Of a stretch of DNA of 8,512 nt, positions 1-6,111 are shown in pieces. The translations under genes were made by a program, and so were the position numbers. The stretch is from Alphaproteobacteria bacterium (GTDB lineage: Bacteria; Pseudomonadota; Alphaproteobacteria; CBDBCS01; JAHZLG01), in NCBI GenBank assembly GCA_022599995.1, contig JAHZLG010000278.1, positions 1 to 8,512 of the forward strand. The letters run 5' to 3'. Within the stretch, counting starts at the first letter, position 1. The number at the start of each line of letters is the position of its first letter. The notes beneath the pieces are model-generated. The model searched no databases. It was given only the letters and a program-made list of their open reading frames with translations, and had not been told where the DNA came from.

Positions 1-1
1 G

Positions 2-1138
2 GCGGAGCTTTGGCGGCGGTCGGGACGGTATGACGATTACGGCAAGGAGATGTTGCGTATCCAGGATCGCCATGGACGCGAGATGCTTTACGGCCCGACA
101 AACGAGGAATTGATTACTGAGATCGTCGCACAAACTGCCCCCACCCTGCGTGATTTGCCAAAGCTGATGTATCACATCCAATGGAAATTTCGCGATGAGG
201 TGCGTCCTCGTTTTGGGGTGATGCGGGGGCGGGAATTCTACATGAAAGATGCCTACTCGTTCGACGTCGATGATGAGGCGGGACAGCTTTCCTACAACAA
301 AATGTTCGTGTCTTATCTTCGTCTGTTTGCGCGGCTGGGATTAAGGGCGATTCCGATGCGGGCTGAAACCGGGCCGATTGGCGGGCAGAGTTCGCACGAA
401 TTTATCATCCTGGCTAAGACGGGCGAAAGTCTTGTTTATTGTGACCAGCGTGTTTTTGATCTTGCGCCGTCGCCCCAAGTTGGGGCAGAAGATGCGCCGT
501 CGGCTTGGCAGGACATCGTGAATTCGTGGACGTCTTTCTATGCAGCGACGAGCGACGAGCACGACCCTGCGCGTTTCACACGTGATGTGCCGTCCGAACA
601 CCAGCTCGAGCAAAGGGGAATCGAGGTGGGGCACATTTTTCACTTCGGCAAGAAATACTCTGAGAGCCTTGATTGTGCTGTGACCCTTGCCGATGGATCG
701 CGGCAACATTTGTCGATGGGGTCTTATGGGGTCGGGGTGTCGCGTCTCGCTGGGGCGATGATCGAGGCGAGCCACGATGACAAAGGCATAAAGTGGCATC
801 CTTCGGTTGCACCGTTTGCCGTTGGCATCACAACGGTGGGCAAGAAGGAGGAGCGCAATAACGTCACTGGCCTCTCAGTTGAGGAAGCAGCCACAGCATT
901 GGCTGAGAAAATCGCCTGTGCCGGGTTGAGTGCTTTGGTTGATGATCGCAACGAGCGCGCCGGGGTTAAATTCGCCGACATGGATTTGATTGGGCTTCCC
1001 GTTCAGGTAGTCGTTGGCAAATCTTACCTACAAGATGGCACGGTCGAGTGGCGGGTACGCGGGGAAAATTCTCGGCAGGTGGTCAGTATGGAAGCGGTGG
1101 TCGAGGCTCTTGTCACCACCCTTAAAGAATGGAATTGA
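2..1138 (+). CDS. proS: Prolyl-tRNA synthetase, 5'-truncated by the window edge
   Basis: Class II aminoacyl-tRNA synthetase that charges tRNA-Pro with proline in the cytoplasm. The reading frame is open from base 2 (ELWRRSGRYDDYGKEM, a conserved ProRS stretch) to TGA at 1136-1138, giving 378 visible residues; about 60 N-terminal residues are outside the window. Visible in order: TNEE at residues 33-36; motif 2 region FRDEVRPRFG followed by REFYMKDAYSFD at about 63-88; ETGPIGG-SSHEF at about 122-134; RGIEVGHIFHFG before the motif 3 GSYGVGVSRL at about 240-249; and an anticodon-binding domain from about 268 to the end, with DDRNERAGVKF and DLIGLP. There is no room for the YbaK-like editing insertion between motifs 2 and 3, so this is the short form of about 440 residues common in alphaproteobacteria. 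The ATG at 50 is internal, not the start. The 3' end overlaps convergent purK by 17 bp. Confidence 0.97.
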   Translation, partial: AELWRRSGRYDDYGKEMLRIQDRHGREMLYGPTNEELITEIVAQTAPTLRDLPKLMYHIQWKFRDEVRPRFGVMRGREFYMKDAYSFDVDDEAGQLSYNKMFVSYLRLFARLGLRAIPMRAETGPIGGQSSHEFIILAKTGESLVYCDQRVFDLAPSPQVGAEDAPSAWQDIVNSWTSFYAATSDEHDPARFTRDVPSEHQLEQRGIEVGHIFHFGKKYSESLDCAVTLADGSRQHLSMGSYGVGVSRLAGAMIEASHDDKGIKWHPSVAPFAVGITTVGKKEERNNVTGLSVEEAATALAEKIACAGLSALVDDRNERAGVKFADMDLIGLPVQVVVGKSYLQDGTVEWRVRGENSRQVVSMEAVVEALVTTLKEWN

Positions 1139-2264
1139 TGTGTCCCATTTTTCGGCCCGTCCGACATTCTTTTTTCATGTAGTCGTAGAGAATATGCCCC
1201 CCACGGGCTTGCTGGCTGCCCTGGATTCGCTCAAAGACTGTCTGCGGGTCTTCGCCAATGATGTTGGTCATGCGCACGGGAAGAAAGTCGGATCGCGGCT
1301 CGGACAAAGGCAAGCCCACCAGAGCGTCTAGCAAGGTTGCGAATTGATTACTTCCTTTACTGTCGAGCGTCCAATGATAGGAATTGTGCGGGCGAGGGGC
1401 TGATTCGTTCAAGAGCAATTCGCCATCGATCGTTTCAAAAAATTCCAGGCAGACAATGCCGGTCAGTTCGAAATGTCCCGCCCATGATTTGGCGTAGGCA
1501 TCGATGCGCGACTGCACCGTTGGGGTCGACAAGCAAATGCTATCACGGAGAATGCCCTGTTCGTGTCGGTTTTCACTCACAGGGAAAGTGACGACCGAAC
1601 CGTCGCGATTGCGCGCAACAAGAATGGACAATTCGCGTTTGAACGGGATTTCTTGCTCCAGCAGGGCGGGTCGTCGTTCGAGCAAATCCCAGCACCCTTG
1701 CAGCTCATCAATGGACGTCACGCGGCATTGCCCTTTCCCATCGTAACCGCCACTGTTGGTTTTGAGGATTGCGGGGAAGAGCTCGGCAGGGGCCTCGGTT
1801 TCGATTCGAAGGAGGTCATGGTGGTTGCGTAATGGCCGGATTGTCGGGGTCGCAATGCCGAGCAAGGACGCAGCAGCTTTCTCGTGCAACCGACTTTGGG
1901 CAGTGGCGAGAATGTCACTATTTGCCGAGACCGGAATACCTCGCTCTTCGGCCTTATGAACGAATGACAGGGGGATATTTTCAAATTCGATGGCAACCGC
2001 AGATACCTGGTCGAGAAATCTGTCTTGAGCAATCTCGTCATCGAAGGATGCCAGGACGGGAGGCAACACCCCTTCGGGCTTTGCTGCTTCACGTGAAACG
2101 CGTTGGACCGCGGGTTCACCGGGTGACTGCGCAAAAACAACGGAATGCCACCCTTTCCTTGAGGCTTCACGGACGAGAAACATGCCCAGTTGTCCGCCGC
2201 CAATGACTCCGATGCGGGGGGTGGCTTCGGGGTGTTTCTCAGGCAAGGGGTGCCGTGGTGTCAT
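1122..2264 (-). CDS. purK: N5-carboxyaminoimidazole ribonucleotide synthase (PurK)
   Basis: ATP-grasp enzyme of de novo purine synthesis that makes N5-CAIR from AIR, bicarbonate and ATP; cytoplasmic. The 380 residues show the PurK order: nucleotide-binding-like GGGQLG at 22-27, EFENIP at 93-98, the ATP-grasp loop KTNSGGYDGKGQ at 168-179, EQEIPFKRELSILVAR at about 203-218, the likely metal ligands E274 (CLEFFE) and E287 within NESAPRPHNSYHWT, and the C-terminal GRKMGHIN at 370-377. Length fits the family (about 355-390). The ATG at 2264 is the only Met before the Rossmann loop and gives an N-terminus some 12 residues longer than usual; no clear Shine-Dalgarno precedes it. The usual partner purE is not upstream; a lipoprotein gene occupies that place 109 bp away. 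A parS-like site is embedded at codons for RVSREA (about 55-60). Confidence 0.96.
   Translation of the reverse strand: MTPRHPLPEKHPEATPRIGVIGGGQLGMFLVREASRKGWHSVVFAQSPGEPAVQRVSREAAKPEGVLPPVLASFDDEIAQDRFLDQVSAVAIEFENIPLSFVHKAEERGIPVSANSDILATAQSRLHEKAAASLLGIATPTIRPLRNHHDLLRIETEAPAELFPAILKTNSGGYDGKGQCRVTSIDELQGCWDLLERRPALLEQEIPFKRELSILVARNRDGSVVTFPVSENRHEQGILRDSICLSTPTVQSRIDAYAKSWAGHFELTGIVCLEFFETIDGELLLNESAPRPHNSYHWTLDSKGSNQFATLLDALVGLPLSEPRSDFLPVRMTNIIGEDPQTVFERIQGSQQARGGHILYDYMKKECRTGRKMGHINSIL
2085..2100. other. parS-like ParB-binding site (inside purK)
   Basis: TGCTTCACGTGAAACG matches the conserved bacterial parS palindrome TGTTTCACGTGAAACA at 14 of 16 positions, with the CACGTG centre and the right arm intact. 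It lies within purK, where it encodes VSRE on the - strand, as parS sites in coding DNA often do. Confidence 0.62.
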
Positions 2265-2373
2265 GGTAAAATGGCTTGATACTGAAGTCGTCGTTGCATG
2301 GGAAGATCATGCAGCGTGCTGAGTGGGGTATTGCGGGGGCGTGCTCCCAGTGTCCTGAGGGGCAGTGCGGCGT

Positions 2374-3594
2374 TCATTCGCCTTGCGTCTCGAGCTGTAC
2401 TGAGAGCGATGCCACGAGTGCAATCAGGGTATCTTGGATAACAATGCGCCACTGTCGCGCGGGGACGGGGTCATCGGAATCGAGGGCGAGGCGTTTCTCG
2501 CCTGTTTCACGTGAAACGACCTTGGCATTGCGCGCGAATGACGCGTGAACGCGCACCAGTCGTTGCGGAAATCCTTTAATGATTTCATTGCTTTCGGAGG
2601 TGGCTTCCAAGGCCAGCAACCAATCATCAGGGGCATTTCTTTTTGCTTGCGTGCCGGAAGAGCCACTAACGATGACATTGTAATCAAGCAGGAGCGTCTC
2701 AATATCGCGACGATAGGGTTCTAGGGTCGCGTCCATTTGCAGAAGGACGGTGAGGGTTTCTTTGGGCAGGGGGATGATGTTGATCCGAAGCCGTTCTTTT
2801 TTGCGCGTTCGGATGCGTGCTTTAGCGGTGACGACATTATGCCCCGGACTCGTGAAGGAGACGCGATAATTGCCCGGGGGAAGGTAGATTTCCGGGCTAT
2901 AGGCATAGGGTTGGCTGTTGATGGTGAGGGCAATGTCTTCGGGCGGGGCAGCAAAGCTATCCGGGAGCTGGAATATCAGCGTGCCGAAATTGCCGGTGTG
3001 CTGTTCCCAGACTGTCTGGCGTTCTTGCGCGTGGTGATATGTTTCTGCCCAATCCGAGACCACCTCTTTCATGCCTGGCGACAAAAGCAATGACACCAAT
3101 TGCCTTGCCGAGATAACCCCGTTCGACCGCTCAACAGGTGTCAGGGTTTTGGGGTTGCGATCGGCTAGGTTGCGCAGGTTTGTGATTGTGGCACGAACGG
3201 CGGCCACATCAAGGGAGGCAGTGACTTCAAGCTTGCCTCCGGACAAGCGCCGAGCCGGCGAAAACATCACGCCAATGGCCGACAAAGAGGCAACCGCGGA
3301 GAAATCATCCGACAGGCTCGATTGCGTGACCTCGTCGCTGCCCCGACGGTTGACGCTCGTCGTTGCCGAAGTCTCGGCATTCACTTGGACGAACAGAAGG
3401 GTCGCAAGGGCTCGGAGTGCTGCTTGGCGCGCTTTTTCTTCGGTTTCCCCTGTTCCTGATGATTCAAACAGGATGTCACTGTTGCTCAGGGAACGCTGAC
3501 TTTGGGCGGTCGTATCGAGCACCGGCATCGCGCACGCGCAAAGGAGGACAACGCCCAGAAGAGAGGAGAAGATACCGGTTCTTTTGTTCGACAT
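2374..3594 (-). CDS. Putative PEGA-domain lipoprotein with LPP20-like N-terminal region, function unknown
   Basis: A 406-residue exported protein. Residues 1-21 look like a lipoprotein signal peptide: basic SNKR, a hydrophobic core, then LCAC with Cys21 as the likely lipidated residue (the Cys at -2 is unusual). Residues 41-135 resemble the LPP20/FlgT-type fold, with the G-G-x-x-x-E-E-K-A-x-x-A-A-L-x-A-L pattern at 47-65. Residues 202-275 match a PEGA domain: GTLIFQLP, then LPPGNYRVSFTSPGH, thought to pack against cell-envelope components. Residues 280-406 have no recognised domain. The frame is open upstream to 3810, but the ATG at 3592-3594 is chosen because it places the signal peptide at the N-terminus and has a purine-rich AAGAAGAAGG just before it. 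No catalytic motif is visible; a structural or envelope-assembly role is only inference. VSRET at about 360-364 is encoded by a parS-like site. Confidence 0.82.
   Translation of the reverse strand: MSNKRTGIFSSLLGVVLLCACAMPVLDTTAQSQRSLSNSDILFESSGTGETEEKARQAALRALATLLFVQVNAETSATTSVNRRGSDEVTQSSLSDDFSAVASLSAIGVMFSPARRLSGGKLEVTASLDVAAVRATITNLRNLADRNPKTLTPVERSNGVISARQLVSLLLSPGMKEVVSDWAETYHHAQERQTVWEQHTGNFGTLIFQLPDSFAAPPEDIALTINSQPYAYSPEIYLPPGNYRVSFTSPGHNVVTAKARIRTRKKERLRINIIPLPKETLTVLLQMDATLEPYRRDIETLLLDYNVIVSGSSGTQAKRNAPDDWLLALEATSESNEIIKGFPQRLVRVHASFARNAKVVSRETGEKRLALDSDDPVPARQWRIVIQDTLIALVASLSVQLETQGE
2503..2518. other. parS ParB-binding site (inside the lipoprotein gene)
   Basis: TGTTTCACGTGAAACG matches the parS consensus at 15 of 16 positions; only the last base differs. 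It sits in the 3' part of the lipoprotein gene, encoding VSRET on the - strand. Confidence 0.85.
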
Positions 3595-3640
3595 GCCTTC
3601 TTCTTGCCGTGCATAGCGCAGACAATGAATCCAGAAAGAC

Positions 3641-3656
3641 CGTTTCACGTGAAACA
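3641..3656. other. parS ParB-binding site (upstream of the lipoprotein gene)
   Basis: CGTTTCACGTGAAACA matches the parS consensus at 15 of 16 positions; only the first base differs. It is intergenic, 46 bp upstream of the chosen ATG of the lipoprotein gene, so a bound ParB could touch that gene's promoter or leader. Confidence 0.85.
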
Positions 3657-3812
3657 TTGCGGAAAAATCAGTGACAAAACAAAAGGAACACGGTTTCGGC
3701 AGTCGTTCGAACCACCCTAGAGATACTGGTTCACAGAACATCGAGGGCGCGTGGGGCAGGGGGCACGAGACGACAGAGGAGCCAAGGGATTCCATCATGT
3801 CCGATGGCAAAG

Positions 3813-3830
3813 GCCTGCAAGACGCAGGGC
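3813..3830 (-). terminator. Possible weak hairpin terminator after the MttB-family gene
   Basis: On the - strand, CCTGC and GCAGG arms (3824-3828 and 3814-3818) around a 5-base loop start four bases after the methyltransferase stop, with one extra pair across a bulge. Only CCTTTG follows, not a U-tract, so an intrinsic terminator is doubtful; a stabilising 3' hairpin is an alternative. Confidence 0.25.
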
Positions 3831-3831
3831 A

Positions 3832-5430
3832 TCACCACTGGTACGTTGTTTTTTCCGGCAGGTGGATTGCAAACCTCTTGCGAATGTCTTTGTCGACTTC
3901 AGGCGGGATGCATGTCGGGTAGTGGGTACCAAGGATTTCTCGGGCTGAGAGGCAGGCCCGCTCGCGCAGGTCGATCCCCCCGGATTCGAGCCAGTCGGCA
4001 CGAGAGCGACGGTCGAAGACAAGAGGATAGACATAGTCGGTTTCCATGCGCGCGAGGGTATCATCGTGCCCTAGATAGTGCCCGATTCCCTTGCAGACTT
4101 CATCGATCACGTCGATTGACGACACAATATCATCTTCATCGAACCCTTTCAGCAGACGCATTGTTTGTCCGTTGATATCGTTGTCGATAACGTATTGCTC
4201 GTAAGCGACCGATAGCAGGCTCTCTAACATCCCCGCCGAATGGTGAACGTAGTTCGACCCGGCAAGGGCAGCTGTGACCGTTGTGAGGGCTTTCTCGATG
4301 CCTGACTGGGCGTCGGGAATCTTGGAATCGGCAATCCCGCTCGAATTGTAGAGGGGAAGCTTCAGAAACTGTGCCATCTGTGCTGACGCCGCATTCATCA
4401 GGGCAAATTCCGCCGAGCCTCCCGTGAACGCCCCGCTGCGAAGGTCGGCTTGCGCGGGAACGCACCCCATGATGGCGGGGCACCCGGGGCGCAAGAGGTT
4501 CACGTAGGCAAATCCGGCGAGGTGCTCGGCAACCATTTGCACCATGGTGCCTGCGAGCGAAGCAGGGGCAGTGGCACCGGCTTGGGGGGCTGAGGAGAGC
4601 ACAACCGGGAACCCATGCTCGATGAGGGCGTCGAGAATCTCTACGGTTTCGGGCGCGAATCGTAACGGGCTCACCGTCCAGCAAGCCACGAAGGACATAA
4701 GGTGCCGTTTTTGAAGGGCGTCCTCGCCGCCGGCAAGCATTTGACCGAATTCACGCAAGGCGGGAACACTTTCGGGGCGATAGGAATTCGCCATCACGTG
4801 TTTGTTTGTTCCAGCCATTGAGGAGTAGAACTGGTTAATGTCCAGCTCTTCATTCTGCAGGTCATTCGGAATATCGCGACAAACGACAGGGCGGTGATAG
4901 AAGTGGATATGCTCGAGGGCATCGACGAGTCGGGCGATATGGTAATTGTCGGCCAGGGTTGAATCTCGCCACTTGCCATCGAGATGCAAGACAGACACCG
5001 CCTGGCCTCCGGTGCCGAGGTGTACTTTCCGATCGTTGAGGGTCAGGTCGTATTTCGGGTCCTTCCCCGCAAGGATGACAGTGGGAGGGGCAAAGGCGAC
5101 GAGCGATTCGACAAAGTGGCGTTTGAAGAACACGCGATTATTGTCTTCATCGACGCGACACCCTGCTTTGCGAAGCCTGTCGCGGCATTTGCTGGCTTGG
5201 ATTTCGACCCCGGTTCGCTCGAGAACCTCATAGGCGGCGTGGACGATGGCGTCACATTGCCGGAGGGTGAGGGGGCGGTAATAGCCTCCATCGAGACCCG
5301 CCGAGACGACAGCAGGTGCTGGCGGACGTGCAGTGAGATTTCGCCGCCGCCGAGCCGGCTTGCGTGGGGCAGTTGGGAGTGATGCCAATGTTGCGGAGCT
5401 AGTCGCAACGGGGGCGTTTTTCGTCGTCAT
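3832..5430 (-). CDS. Trimethylamine methyltransferase (MttB) family protein, non-pyrrolysine type
   Basis: Predicted 532-residue corrinoid-dependent methyltransferase of the MttB superfamily, which moves a methyl group from a methylated amine or betaine to a cognate corrinoid protein. After a poorly conserved, Arg-rich N-terminus (RKPARRRR at about 23-30) the family core starts near residue 50 (YYRPLTLRQCDAIVHAAYEVLERTG); later blocks include LRPGCPAIMG at 313-322, DLRSG at 329-333, GIADSKIPDAQSG at 365-377, HHSAGMLESLLSVAYEQ at 396-412 and GHYLGHDDTL at 450-459. No in-frame TAG occurs, so it belongs to the large non-Pyl branch, in which glycine betaine and proline betaine demethylases are known; the substrate here cannot be told. 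The ATG at 5428-5430 overlaps the soxG stop as ATGA and has GGAAG seven bases upstream; the longer frame up to 5688 only overlaps soxG. No corrinoid-protein gene follows it. Confidence 0.9.
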   Translation of the reverse strand: MTTKNAPVATSSATLASLPTAPRKPARRRRNLTARPPAPAVVSAGLDGGYYRPLTLRQCDAIVHAAYEVLERTGVEIQASKCRDRLRKAGCRVDEDNNRVFFKRHFVESLVAFAPPTVILAGKDPKYDLTLNDRKVHLGTGGQAVSVLHLDGKWRDSTLADNYHIARLVDALEHIHFYHRPVVCRDIPNDLQNEELDINQFYSSMAGTNKHVMANSYRPESVPALREFGQMLAGGEDALQKRHLMSFVACWTVSPLRFAPETVEILDALIEHGFPVVLSSAPQAGATAPASLAGTMVQMVAEHLAGFAYVNLLRPGCPAIMGCVPAQADLRSGAFTGGSAEFALMNAASAQMAQFLKLPLYNSSGIADSKIPDAQSGIEKALTTVTAALAGSNYVHHSAGMLESLLSVAYEQYVIDNDINGQTMRLLKGFDEDDIVSSIDVIDEVCKGIGHYLGHDDTLARMETDYVYPLVFDRRSRADWLESGGIDLRERACLSAREILGTHYPTCIPPEVDKDIRKRFAIHLPEKTTYQW

Positions 5431-5960
5431 CGTATTGCTTCCAGAGAGCGGAAAAACCATGCGCCGTAGCTTGAATCCACAAACAGGTGGCACGCAAGAG
5501 AGGGCTCTTGCCAGATCACCACCGAGATACCGGCCGCGGTTGTTTGCATGATTACTGCGGAGGGATGTTCCGGCGAAGAAGGATCGGGGGTATCCCAGAG
5601 AGTGCGGGTGTCGGCAGGACAAATTTTCTCTAGCATCAGTTTTGCACTGCGCACTTCTTCCTCGTTGCTGGTGCGGAGCGAAAACCAATCATGGGAATCC
5701 ATCCTCATCAGTGGAATATGAGGCTCGGGGAGTTGCTGGCGTAACGAGGAATCCCCATCCGCGAGGGCAAGAGGATTATCGAAGCTGGGGACGCGCCAGA
5801 ATTCAGCAGAGGACAAGCAAAGCTCCCATATCCCGTCGGCCACTGAGTAAGCTGTGTTGATTGCCGACTTAGGGGTATCGAGCGCGGCGGATAGGGGTGC
5901 GGAAAGACGATAACCCAGTCGTGGTTTCTCGGAGTTATTGATAAGCACGGGGTGAAGCAT
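5427..5960 (-). CDS. soxG: Sarcosine oxidase gamma subunit-like protein (divergent)
   Basis: A 177-residue protein (191 if a GTG at 6000-6002 is used) in the gamma-subunit position directly after a sarcosine oxidase alpha gene. Similarity is weak and mostly C-terminal: a GISVVIWQEPSLACHLFVDS strand pattern followed by AWFFRSLEAI resembles the SoxG ending in which a short beta-sheet is followed by an F-x-x-S-L-type helix. Length and context fit SoxG (roughly 180-210 residues), a small GcvT-like subunit without its own cofactor in the heterotetrameric enzyme. Two starts are possible; neither has a good Shine-Dalgarno, and in-frame TGA and TAG lie immediately upstream of the GTG, so nothing longer is possible. 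The ATG at 5960 is preferred only because it is a standard codon. The stop overlaps the mttB start (ATGA), which implies translational coupling. It could also be an unrelated linked protein. Confidence 0.66.
   Translation of the reverse strand: MLHPVLINNSEKPRLGYRLSAPLSAALDTPKSAINTAYSVADGIWELCLSSAEFWRVPSFDNPLALADGDSSLRQQLPEPHIPLMRMDSHDWFSLRTSNEEEVRSAKLMLEKICPADTRTLWDTPDPSSPEHPSAVIMQTTAAGISVVIWQEPSLACHLFVDSSYGAWFFRSLEAIR
5438..5442 (-). promoter_or_regulatory. Ribosome binding site for the MttB-family gene
   Basis: GGAAG on the - strand, seven bases before the ATG at 5430 and inside the 3' end of the soxG-like gene. Together with the ATGA stop/start overlap it decides the start of the methyltransferase gene against the longer upstream frame. 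Confidence 0.6.
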
Positions 5961-6067
5961 GGGAGACCGTTGAAGTGGAGACGAAAAGAACAAACAGCGC
6001 ACCTATCACTCGTGACAGGGCACCAAGAACAAATACAATAAGGGGCGCATCGTGATGGCGGAGGGAG

Positions 6068-6110
6068 GGCAACTGTCCCGATTGCATGGCGCGCGCGGCG
6101 GGGGGTTGCC
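6068..6110. repeat. Imperfect inverted repeat between soxA-like and soxG-like genes
   Basis: Outer arms GGCAAC (6068-6073) and GTTGCC (6105-6110) are perfectly complementary, and an inner CCCG (6077-6080) pairs with CGGG (6099-6102) across a small internal loop; the centre is GC-rich (GCGCGCGC). It begins two bases after the soxA-like stop on the - strand. No U-tract follows, so it may be an RNA-processing or stabilising hairpin rather than a terminator. Confidence 0.4.
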
Positions 6111-6111
6111 G

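Noticed and set aside
2435..2441. Possible DnaA-box core TTATCCA on the - strand
   Set aside because: Single, imperfect (it continues AG rather than CA), inside coding DNA, and with no AT-rich unwinding region nearby, so it is no evidence for oriC in the window.
2261..2452. A 63-codon - strand frame ending with an ATGA overlap on the purK start
   Set aside because: Over a third overlaps the lipoprotein gene in another frame, the composition looks like random out-of-frame coding, and no ribosome site is seen.
3595..3810. Longer N-terminus for the lipoprotein, including an ATG made by the parS site at 3657
   Set aside because: These starts would bury the signal peptide 21 to 72 residues inside the protein; the extra residues look non-coding.
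3832..5430. Pyrrolysine-containing MttB
   Set aside because: No in-frame TAG interrupts the gene and no pyl genes are visible.
5431..5688. Longer N-terminus for the MttB-family protein
   Set aside because: It overlaps the soxG-like gene completely, has no family similarity, and the ATG at 5430 has both a ribosome site and an ATGA coupling.
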